64,000 bases of DNA. Origin: Anthropogastromicrobium sp052273485 (GTDB taxonomy: Bacteria; Bacillota; Clostridia; Lachnospirales; Lachnospiraceae). The stretch is from NCBI GenBank assembly GCA_052273485.1, contig DAVZID010000001.1, positions 1 to 64,000 of the forward strand, written 5' to 3'. Positions 35,205-42,974 of this stretch are shown here, piece by piece. The notes under the pieces are model-generated. The model saw only the letters and a program-made list of their open reading frames with translations, ran no database searches and was not told the DNA's origin. Position 1 is the first letter of the stretch; each line of letters starts with the position of its first letter. A program made the translations under genes and the position numbers.

Positions 35205-35303
35205 GTTCACGGGTCGTAACCTAGATGAGCGGTGAGACGAGTTGCTTTTATGAGGCAAAACGTTGAAGCAGGCCTTGTCAAAGTAAACTTCCCGCCCGTG
35301 AAC
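35205..35303 (+). repeat. Dispersed palindromic repeat, copy D
   Basis: 99 bases bounded by GTTCACGGG and CCCGTGAAC (perfect inverted ends). The interior has TCGTAACCTAGATGAGCGGT, GAGACGAGTTGCTTTTATGA and GGCAAAACGTTGAAGC, matching the reverse complement of copies B and G. It lies between nfo and the GH42 gene, both on + strand. Confidence 0.85.
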
Positions 35304-35351
35304 ACCAAAGAATACAAACAAAAAATAGGAAAAACCGCAGGAGGAATCGTA

Positions 35352-37364
35352 ATGGATCAATTATTGTATGGATGTGCGTATTATGATGAATACATGCCGT
35401 ATGAGCGGCTTGACACCGACCTTGCCATGATGAAAAAGGCAGGCATCAATGTAATCAGGATCGCGGAGTCGACCTGGAGCACGGAAGAACCAGAGGATGG
35501 CGTTTTTGATTTTTCTCATGTCACAAAGGTACTCGATGCATGTGAGCGTGAGAAAATGCAGGTCATTATCGGAACCCCGACCTATGCAATTCCAGCGTGG
35601 ATGGCAAAGAAATATCCGGATATTATGGTGACCGATAAAAGTGGTCGTCGCCCGTACGGCGCACGCCAGATTATGGATATCACGCATCATGCGTACCGTT
35701 TCTACTGTGAGCGCATCATTCGAAAGCTCATGGAGACGGCAAAAGGTTACTCCTGCGTGATCGGTTTCCAGCTAGATAATGAGACAAAGCATTTTGGCAC
35801 GAGCAGCGAAAACGTACAGCAGGCTTTTGTCGCATGGATTAAGAAGCAGTACAATGGCGATATCGAAAAGTTCAATCACGATTTCGGTTTGGACTACTGG
35901 AGCAATCGCATCAACAGCTGGGAGCAGTTTCCAAATGTGAGCGGTACAATCAATGGCAGCCTTGGCTGTGCATTTGAACAGTTCCAGAGAAGCCTTGTCA
36001 CCGACTTTTTGCTATGGCAAAGAAGCATCGTGCAGGAATATCTGCGCGACGATCAGTTTGTAACGCATAACTTTGACTTTGCATGGAAGGGTCATTCTTA
36101 CGGCGTTCAGCCAGACGTAGATCATCCGGCGGCATCGAAGGCACTTACAATTGCAGGCTGTGATATTTACCATCCATCGCAGGAAGATCTGACCGGAAAG
36201 GAGATTTCCCTCTGTGGTGATTTGACACGTTCGCTCAAAAAAGATAACTATCTGGTAATCGAGACCGAGGCACAGGGCTTCCCAGAGTGGACACCATACC
36301 CGGGTCAGCTAAAGCTTCAGGCATTCTCCCATTTAGCGAGTGGTGCCGACAGTGTGATGTACTGGCACTGGCATTCCATTCACAATTCCTGCGAAACCTA
36401 CTGGAAGGGCATCTTAAGCCATGATTTGCAGGAGAATGCAATTTATCGCGAGGTAAGCCAGGTAGGAAATTCGTTTGCATCGCTCAGTGATAAGCTGATT
36501 CATTTAAAAAAGACAAATAAAGTTGCGATTATGGTCAGCAATGAAGCGCTGACGGCACTTAATTGGTTCCCGATTTCAGGCGGAAAGACTTCCTATAACG
36601 ATGTCGTTCGCTGGATTTACGATGCGCTGTATGAGCAGAACGTAGAGTGCGATATCATCTGGACAGACGAGACCAATCTCGATCAATATAAGGTGATCTT
36701 TGTTCCTGCACTTTACAGTGCGCCAAAGAATGCTTTTGCGCGCCTGTCTGCGTTTGCAGCAAACGGTGGCACACTGGTTGCTACATTTAAGACCGGTTTT
36801 ACCGATGAGCATGTAAAGGTAAATTGTGACAGACAGCCGGCCGGTCTTTCGGAGTGCATGGGTGTCGGTTATGATCGCTTTACCGCACCGAAAAATGTCG
36901 GACTGTCCGGTGAGACCTTTGGTTTGTCAAAAGATACCTTGCAGGCACAAGACTTCATGGAATTAGTCGAGCCAGCAGGTGCAAAGGTGCTTGTATCCTA
37001 CGATCATTACATGTGGAAGGAGTATGCCGCTGTAACTGAAAACAACTGGGGAGCAGGCCATTGCTACTATATTGCTTGCAAGACAAGCAGCGAATACATA
37101 AAGAAGCTCATAGGCCGCATCTTAAAAGAGGCTAGTCTTTGGAGCTGGAAACAGGAAATTGCCTTCCCGGTTATCATAAAAGAGGGTGTGAATCAGGAAG
37201 GAAAAACCATCCGCTATCTGTTCAATTATTCTGGAAAAGAGCAGAGCGTAAAGCTTGCGAAGGAGGCACCGAAGGCATCAAGAATGCTCAAGGAGGAGGG
37301 CGCAACCCTAAAGAAGGAACGTCTGGTGCTGGCACCGTGGGGCTTTGTAGTAGAGGAGATCTGA
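35352..37364 (+). CDS. Glycoside hydrolase family 42 beta-galactosidase
   Basis: 670 residues without a signal peptide, so cytoplasmic. The TIM barrel begins YGCAYYDEYMPYERLDTDLA; the acid/base Glu lies in GFQLDNETK and the nucleophile Glu in LVIETEAQGFPEW. Then follow the trimerisation domain (IWTDETNLDQYKVIFVPALY) and a small C-terminal beta domain. GH42 enzymes cleave beta-galactosides, often plant or human oligosaccharides. The frame is open upstream to 35232, but that part is repeat copy D; ATG 35352 has AGGAGG. No sugar transporter is next to it; a MATE transporter follows. It could favour beta-1,4- or beta-1,3-galactosides. Confidence 0.92.
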   Translation: MDQLLYGCAYYDEYMPYERLDTDLAMMKKAGINVIRIAESTWSTEEPEDGVFDFSHVTKVLDACEREKMQVIIGTPTYAIPAWMAKKYPDIMVTDKSGRRPYGARQIMDITHHAYRFYCERIIRKLMETAKGYSCVIGFQLDNETKHFGTSSENVQQAFVAWIKKQYNGDIEKFNHDFGLDYWSNRINSWEQFPNVSGTINGSLGCAFEQFQRSLVTDFLLWQRSIVQEYLRDDQFVTHNFDFAWKGHSYGVQPDVDHPAASKALTIAGCDIYHPSQEDLTGKEISLCGDLTRSLKKDNYLVIETEAQGFPEWTPYPGQLKLQAFSHLASGADSVMYWHWHSIHNSCETYWKGILSHDLQENAIYREVSQVGNSFASLSDKLIHLKKTNKVAIMVSNEALTALNWFPISGGKTSYNDVVRWIYDALYEQNVECDIIWTDETNLDQYKVIFVPALYSAPKNAFARLSAFAANGGTLVATFKTGFTDEHVKVNCDRQPAGLSECMGVGYDRFTAPKNVGLSGETFGLSKDTLQAQDFMELVEPAGAKVLVSYDHYMWKEYAAVTENNWGAGHCYYIACKTSSEYIKKLIGRILKEASLWSWKQEIAFPVIIKEGVNQEGKTIRYLFNYSGKEQSVKLAKEAPKASRMLKEEGATLKKERLVLAPWGFVVEEI

Positions 37365-37375
37365 AATTAATAAAT

Positions 37376-37442
37376 GTTCACGGGTCGTAACTTAGATGAG
37401 CGGTGAGACGAACCGCTTTCATAAAACTACCCACCCGTGAAC
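37376..37442 (+). repeat. Dispersed palindromic repeat, copy E (shortest full-ended copy)
   Basis: 67 bases with 10-bp perfect inverted ends GTTCACGGGT/ACCCGTGAAC and an inner hairpin AGCGGT-GAGACGA-ACCGCT. Compared with D it has lost the central part. It lies between the GH42 and MATE genes. Confidence 0.85.
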
Positions 37443-37472
37443 AGAAAATATAAAACAAGAGGGAAAACACAT

Positions 37473-38843
37473 ATGAATCTTGACATGACAAAAGGCAGCC
37501 CATTAAAGCTGATCGTAAAGTTTTTGATTCCGGTCTTGCTCGGCTGTTTATTCCAGCAGCTGTACAACATGGTCGACACCATCATCGTAGGAAAAGGTGT
37601 CGGCCCTGATGCACTCGCTGCGGTAGGAGCAACTGGAACAATCGTCTTCTTCATTCTTGGCTTTATGAATGGACTGACGACCGGATTTACGGTCCTGTCT
37701 TCGCAGCGCTACGGGGCAGGCGATTATGAGGGACTTCGAAAGAGCGTTGGAAATGCATTTGTACTTGGTTTTATTGTTACGGTAATCATGACCGTACTTA
37801 GTCTGCTTGGCATGGACTGGCTGCTTCGCATCATGCAGACACCGGAGGATATCTTCGATATGTCCAAACAGTATATTGTCATTATCTGCGCCGGAATTAT
37901 TTTTACTACGCTGTATAACTTGACTGCGAGCATTCTTCGTGCAGTCGGAAACAGCAAGGTGCCACTTTATTTTCTAATTTTATCGGCACTGTTAAACGTT
38001 GTTCTTGACCTGTTCTTTATCATGGTATTGTCATGGGGCGTAGCAGGAGCTGCGATCGCAACTGTTATTTCGCAGGGCGTTTCCGGCATTTTATGTCTGG
38101 TATTCTTATTGACAAAAGTAGATATACTGAAGTTAAAGAAGGAACATTTTAAGCTTGATCCAGTTGGCGCGAGAATCCAGTTAAACATCGGTATTCCGAT
38201 GGCGCTTCAGTTTTCCATTACCGCTATTGGAACGATGATTTTACAGGCCGCACTGAATCTGCTTGGATCTACCGTTGTGGCATCTTATACGGCAGCGTGC
38301 AAGGTTGAGCAGCTTGTGACACAGGCCTTCCAGGCGATGGGCATGACGATGGCAACCTACAGTGCACAAAACTGGGGTATCCATTCCACTGACCGTATTC
38401 GCAAGGGACAGAAGACCGCAATGGTACTTAGCTGCACGTACGCAGTCGTGATCTATTTTGTTGTACTGGCGATCCTTCCGTTTATGACATCGCTGTTCTT
38501 TGATGGCGATCTGACTACCGTTATCGGATATGTGCGTGAGTACATTCAGATTTGCGGTCTTTGCTTTATCCCACTCGGCATGATCTTCATTTACCGAAAT
38601 GTCCTTCAGGGCTGCGGCTATGCACTGTTTCCAACGCTTGGCGGTGTAGTCGAGTTAATTAGCCGAAGTGTATTTGCGTTTATGGCAGCAAGAGCAAAGA
38701 GCTATACTGGTATCTGTATTGCAAATGCGAGTGCATGGGTAACTGCCGGAATTTTCCTCTGGATTGCGTATCTGTTTATTATGAAGGGAATCCTAAAGAA
38801 GGACAAGGAAACAGCACAGCAAAAACAAGAAAGGTCTATTTAA
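37473..38843 (+). CDS. MATE family efflux transporter
   Basis: 456 residues with about 12 hydrophobic segments. N-terminal PLKLIVKFLIPVLLGCLFQQ, followed by MVDTIIVGKGVGPDALAAVG, is the MatE signature seen in the NorM/MepA-like branch. These proteins export cationic drugs or metabolites using a Na+ or H+ gradient. ATG 37473 has GAGGG upstream; GTG 37437 would start inside the repeat. It ends three bases before hflX. The substrate cannot be predicted. Confidence 0.92.
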   Translation: MNLDMTKGSPLKLIVKFLIPVLLGCLFQQLYNMVDTIIVGKGVGPDALAAVGATGTIVFFILGFMNGLTTGFTVLSSQRYGAGDYEGLRKSVGNAFVLGFIVTVIMTVLSLLGMDWLLRIMQTPEDIFDMSKQYIVIICAGIIFTTLYNLTASILRAVGNSKVPLYFLILSALLNVVLDLFFIMVLSWGVAGAAIATVISQGVSGILCLVFLLTKVDILKLKKEHFKLDPVGARIQLNIGIPMALQFSITAIGTMILQAALNLLGSTVVASYTAACKVEQLVTQAFQAMGMTMATYSAQNWGIHSTDRIRKGQKTAMVLSCTYAVVIYFVVLAILPFMTSLFFDGDLTTVIGYVREYIQICGLCFIPLGMIFIYRNVLQGCGYALFPTLGGVVELISRSVFAFMAARAKSYTGICIANASAWVTAGIFLWIAYLFIMKGILKKDKETAQQKQERSI

Positions 38844-38846
38844 TTT

Positions 38847-40094
38847 ATGATAGAAACAGCACAGAAAAAAGAACGTCTGCTTCTTGTTGCGGTCAACACC
38901 GCACAGGAGAGCAGAGTAAAGGCATCGCTTGAAGAGCTTGCCCTGTTGGTGGATACGGCAGGTGGTGAGGCTGTCGGTTCCATCTACCAGAACCTGGAGC
39001 ACCCGATCTCCGCGACCTATGTGGGAAAGGGAAAGATCGAGGAGATCCGCCAGCTGGCGGCACAGCGAAACGCGGACGGCATTGTATGCGATGATGAGCT
39101 GACACCGGCACAGATGAAAAATCTGGAGCAGGAGCTGGATCTTCGCGTACTCGACCGAACCATGGTCATTCTGGATATCTTCGCAGCGCGCGCAAGAAGC
39201 AGCGAGGGAAAGATTCAGGTTGAGTTAGCACAGCTTCGTTACCGTGCCAATCGTCTGACTGGAATGGGACAGGAAATGTCTCGACTTGGCGGTGGTATCG
39301 GTACGAGAGGACCGGGTGAGAGTAAGCTTGAGACCGATCGCCGTCTGATCCATCAGCGAATCGGTCAGTTAAAGGCGGAACTTGAGCAGGTAAAGCGCAC
39401 CAGAGAAGTGACGAGAAAAAGAAGAATCGATACGCATATTCCGGTGGCAGCGATTGTCGGCTACACCAATGCCGGAAAGTCGAGTCTTTTAAATAAACTG
39501 ACTGGCTCCGATGTACTGGCGGAGGATAAGCTGTTTGCAACGCTTGATCCGACCACGAGACTATTAAACTTGGGCAATGATGAGCCACTTTTGATGACCG
39601 ATACAGTCGGCTTTATTGATAAGCTGCCGCACAATTTGATCGACGCCTTCCGCAGTACTTTGGAGGAAGCAAAGCATGCCGATCTGATCATTCATGTGGT
39701 TGATATTTCCAATCCGGAGCATGAGACGCAGATGCAGGTCGTTTACCAGACATTAAAGGAGCTTGGCGTTGAGGGAAAGCCGATCTTTACGCTGATGAAT
39801 AAACAGGATTTGTTGTCCGAGGAGGATAAGGCACTGCTCGTTCGCGATATGCAGGCGGACCGCACAATCGAGATTTCCGTCAAAGATGGCACCGGTCTTG
39901 ATGAGCTGCGTGACGTGCTTTTAAGCTTCCTTCGTGATCGCAAGAAATATGTGGAGCGTCTGTATGGCTACGATGAGATGGGCAAGATTCAGTTGCTTCG
40001 CAAGTATGGACAGATCGTAACAGAGGAGTACCGTGACGATGGCGTAGCCATCACTGGATATGTACCAAACGAGTATTATAATCAGATTCAGTAA
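38847..40094 (+). CDS. hflX: GTPase HflX
   Basis: 415 residues. The N-terminal HflX domain has DDELTPAQMKNLEQEL and LDRTMVILDIFAARARSSEG. A glycine-rich linker, MGQEMSRLGGGIGTRGPGES, precedes the GTPase domain: G1 GYTNAGKS (205-212), G3 DTVGFIDKLP, G4 NKQD. HflX binds the 50S subunit and splits stalled or heat-damaged 70S ribosomes; in several bacteria it gives macrolide or lincosamide tolerance. The gene starts three bases after the MATE gene and is followed 91 bases later by a second ribosome-directed GTPase. Confidence 0.97.
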   Translation: MIETAQKKERLLLVAVNTAQESRVKASLEELALLVDTAGGEAVGSIYQNLEHPISATYVGKGKIEEIRQLAAQRNADGIVCDDELTPAQMKNLEQELDLRVLDRTMVILDIFAARARSSEGKIQVELAQLRYRANRLTGMGQEMSRLGGGIGTRGPGESKLETDRRLIHQRIGQLKAELEQVKRTREVTRKRRIDTHIPVAAIVGYTNAGKSSLLNKLTGSDVLAEDKLFATLDPTTRLLNLGNDEPLLMTDTVGFIDKLPHNLIDAFRSTLEEAKHADLIIHVVDISNPEHETQMQVVYQTLKELGVEGKPIFTLMNKQDLLSEEDKALLVRDMQADRTIEISVKDGTGLDELRDVLLSFLRDRKKYVERLYGYDEMGKIQLLRKYGQIVTEEYRDDGVAITGYVPNEYYNQIQ

Positions 40095-40185
40095 GATTAG
40101 AAAAAACAAGTACGAAATAAGTAGGAAAGCAGAATCGAATCTTACAAAGCGTATTACGTTTATTAAGAAATAGGAGGACCCGAAA

Positions 40186-42933
40186 ATGGAGCAGACAGCC
40201 AAGAAGAAAATGGAAGGCGCTCATACCGTTGCCGGAATTGTGGCACACGTAGATGCAGGAAAGACGACCCTGGCTGAGAGTATGCTCTATCTGACCGGGG
40301 GGACAAGAAAGTTAGGAAGAGTCGACCATAAGGATGCATTTTTGGACACATACGAACTTGAGAAAAATAGAGGAATCACGATTTTTTCCAAGCAGGCGGA
40401 ACTATCCTTAAAAACAAGAAAATTAACACTGTTGGATACGCCCGGCCACGTGGACTTTTCTGCAGAGATGGAGCGCACGCTTCAGGTGCTTGACTATGCA
40501 ATCTTAGTCATCAGCGTTGCGGATGGTGTTTCTGGTCATGTGCAAACCTTGTGGCGTCTGTTAAAGCAGTATAATGTTCCTGTCTTTCTTTTTATCAACA
40601 AGATGGACCAGCAGGGTGTCGATCGGGAGGGAACACTTTCACAGCTGCAAAAGCGTCTCGATGGGCGGTGCGTGGATTTTTCAGATTCCGAAAACTTTGA
40701 TGAGCGTCTTGCAGAGACCGATGAAGAACTATTAGAACAGTTCTTTGAAACCGGCGGTATTACGACGGAGCAGATTCGCGCGCAGATCAAGGCGCGAAAG
40801 TTGTTTCCATGCTACTTTGGCTCGGCATTAAAGATGCAGGGTGTGACCGAATTTCTGGAGGGCTTTGAAACCTACACCGTATGCAACAGGTACGGCGAGG
40901 AGTTTGGTGCACGCGTGTTTAAAATTGCCAGAGATGCGCAGGGAAAGCGTTTGACGTATTTGAAGGTGACAGGCGGTGTGTTAAAGGCAAAGCAGGTGAT
41001 TGGTGAGGAGAAGGTCGATCAGATTCGTTTGTATTCTGGCGCTTCTTTTTCGCCAATTTCAGAGGCCACGGCAGGTATGGTCTGTGCGGTAACCGGCTTA
41101 AATGATACATTTGCCGGGCAGGGGCTAGGCTGCGAGACGCAGGCGCAATCACCGATTCTTGAGCCTGTCCTTACATATTGCGTGTCCTTCCCACCGGGAA
41201 TTGACATTCACGAGATGTATCGAAAGCTATCCGTATTGGAGGAGGAAGAGCCACAGCTTCAGCTTGTATGGCAGGAGGAAACAAGTGAGATTCACGCACG
41301 CGTCATGGGTGAAGTGCAAATTGAAATTTTGCAAAGCTTAATCCGCGAGCGCTTCGGCGTGGAGGCATCGTTTACCGCTGGTTCGATTATTTATAAGGAA
41401 ACTGTGGAAAGTACCGTTGAGGGAATCGGCCATTTTGAGCCGCTTCGCCACTACGCAGAGGTGCATCTTTTGATTGAGCCAGGAGAGCCGGGCAGCGGTA
41501 TGGTCTATGAGACGAATTGCAGCGAGGATATGCTTGCAAAGAACTGGCAGCGCCTTGTGTTGACCCATCTTGAGGAAAAGCATCACAAGGGTGTATTGAC
41601 CGGATCGGAGCTAACCGATACAAAGATTACGTTAATCGCAGGACGCGCACACATTAAGCACACCGAGGGCGGTGATTTTCGTCAGGCAACCTATCGCGCG
41701 GTGCGTCAGGGCCTGATGCAGGCAAAAAGCCGACTCTTAGAGCCGGTTTATGCGTATCGTCTTGAGATTCCGTCGGAGTGTGTCGGAAGAGCGATGAACG
41801 ATATTCAGCAGATGTGCGGAACCTTCCTAGCGCCTGAGCAGGAGGGAGAGATGAGCATTCTTTCTGGAACGGCACCGGTATCGGAAATGCGCGGCTACCA
41901 GCGAGAAGTCATTGCCTACAGCAGAGGCCGCGGCCGAATCTTTTGCACATTAAAGGGCTATGCGCCGTGTCATAACGAGGAGGAAGTGATCGAGCGCATT
42001 GGCTACGTGGCAGAGGCGGATCTTGCAAACACGCCGGACTCCGTATTTTGTGCGCATGGCGCTGGTTTTGTTGTTCCGTGGTATGAAGTGCCAGACTATA
42101 TGCATTTAGAGGGCATGGAGCAAGAAGACGAGGATGAAGTATTGCAGCGTGCAGCCGAGGAGGCAAAACGGGCAAAGCAGGAGCCTATGCGCTCGCTTCA
42201 GGATTATGAGGCGGAAAACGAGGAGCTAAAGCAGATCTTTGAGCGTACGTATGGTCCGGTAAAGGTGTATCGACAGGACGATGAGGAGCAATATCAGTCC
42301 TCAGCGCCAAAGGGAGCATCCACGTATCGCCCGTCCAAGAAAAAACAGCCCGAAGAAGAGTATCTGCTTGTCGACGGCTATAATATCATCTTTGGATGGC
42401 CAGAACTAAATGAGCTTTCCAAGACGGATATTGCAGCGGCCCGTCTGACATTGATGGACATTTTGAGCAATTATCAGGGCTACAGCAAATATAAGCTGAT
42501 TCTTGTATTTGATGCATATAAGGTACCGGGCGGCACCGAGCATGTAGAAAAGTATCACAATATTTATGTGGTATACACAAAAGAAGCTGAGACGGCGGAT
42601 CAATACATCGAAAAGACGGTCCATGCGATGGGAAGAAAGCATCGCGTCACCGTTGCCACGTCGGATGGTCTTGAACAGGTGATTATTCTTGGCCAAGGTG
42701 GTGTGCGAATGTCGGCGCTTGGCTTAAAGAAACAGATCGAGAGCGCGGGGCATGAGATTCGTGAGATGTGCGACACAAAATCGGATAGTGGAAAGGTGTA
42801 TCTGTTCCATGAGACATCGGACGAGGTAAAGCAAACACTTGATGAGATTCGCTTACGTTCGGACAAGCCTTCAAATGAGCAAAAAAATGGGAACAAGCTG
42901 GGAAACAACAGGGGAAATGGAAAAGGAAAATAA
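40186..42933 (+). CDS. TetM/EF-G-like translational GTPase fused to a Rae1 (YacP)-like NYN endoribonuclease domain
   Basis: 915 residues, about 275 longer than TetM. The N-terminal part is a translational GTPase: G1 AHVDAGKTT (20-28), G2 RGIT (62-65), G3 DTPGH (84-88), G4 NKMD (138-141), then EF-G/TetM-like domains to about 640. After an acidic, helical linker (about 645-725) comes a complete NYN nuclease domain (726-863): LLVDGYNIIFGW with Asp730, LILVFDAY, YTKEAETADQYIEK, VATSDGLEQVIILGQGGVR. These segments match Bacillus Rae1/YacP, which cuts mRNA in the ribosomal A site, almost block by block. The tail (about 870-915) is basic and Asn/Gly/Lys-rich. RBS AGGAGG. A targeted mRNA-cleaving ribosome factor is my inference; tetracycline protection is possible but unsupported. 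Confidence 0.9.
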   Translation: MEQTAKKKMEGAHTVAGIVAHVDAGKTTLAESMLYLTGGTRKLGRVDHKDAFLDTYELEKNRGITIFSKQAELSLKTRKLTLLDTPGHVDFSAEMERTLQVLDYAILVISVADGVSGHVQTLWRLLKQYNVPVFLFINKMDQQGVDREGTLSQLQKRLDGRCVDFSDSENFDERLAETDEELLEQFFETGGITTEQIRAQIKARKLFPCYFGSALKMQGVTEFLEGFETYTVCNRYGEEFGARVFKIARDAQGKRLTYLKVTGGVLKAKQVIGEEKVDQIRLYSGASFSPISEATAGMVCAVTGLNDTFAGQGLGCETQAQSPILEPVLTYCVSFPPGIDIHEMYRKLSVLEEEEPQLQLVWQEETSEIHARVMGEVQIEILQSLIRERFGVEASFTAGSIIYKETVESTVEGIGHFEPLRHYAEVHLLIEPGEPGSGMVYETNCSEDMLAKNWQRLVLTHLEEKHHKGVLTGSELTDTKITLIAGRAHIKHTEGGDFRQATYRAVRQGLMQAKSRLLEPVYAYRLEIPSECVGRAMNDIQQMCGTFLAPEQEGEMSILSGTAPVSEMRGYQREVIAYSRGRGRIFCTLKGYAPCHNEEEVIERIGYVAEADLANTPDSVFCAHGAGFVVPWYEVPDYMHLEGMEQEDEDEVLQRAAEEAKRAKQEPMRSLQDYEAENEELKQIFERTYGPVKVYRQDDEEQYQSSAPKGASTYRPSKKKQPEEEYLLVDGYNIIFGWPELNELSKTDIAAARLTLMDILSNYQGYSKYKLILVFDAYKVPGGTEHVEKYHNIYVVYTKEAETADQYIEKTVHAMGRKHRVTVATSDGLEQVIILGQGGVRMSALGLKKQIESAGHEIREMCDTKSDSGKVYLFHETSDEVKQTLDEIRLRSDKPSNEQKNGNKLGNNRGNGKGK

Positions 42934-42974
42934 TGATTCGAGAGTGATGAGATGGAGAGGAGAAGAGAAATTCG

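Noticed and set aside
35232..35351. A 40-residue N-terminal extension of the GH42 protein
   Set aside because: The extension is translated from dispersed repeat copy D. The family start and a strong AGGAGG point to ATG 35352.
40186..42933. Simple annotation as a tetracycline-resistance gene
   Set aside because: The GTPase part is TetM-like, but the C-terminal nuclease domain and the chromosomal housekeeping context next to hflX give no support for acquired resistance. No mobile element is near.
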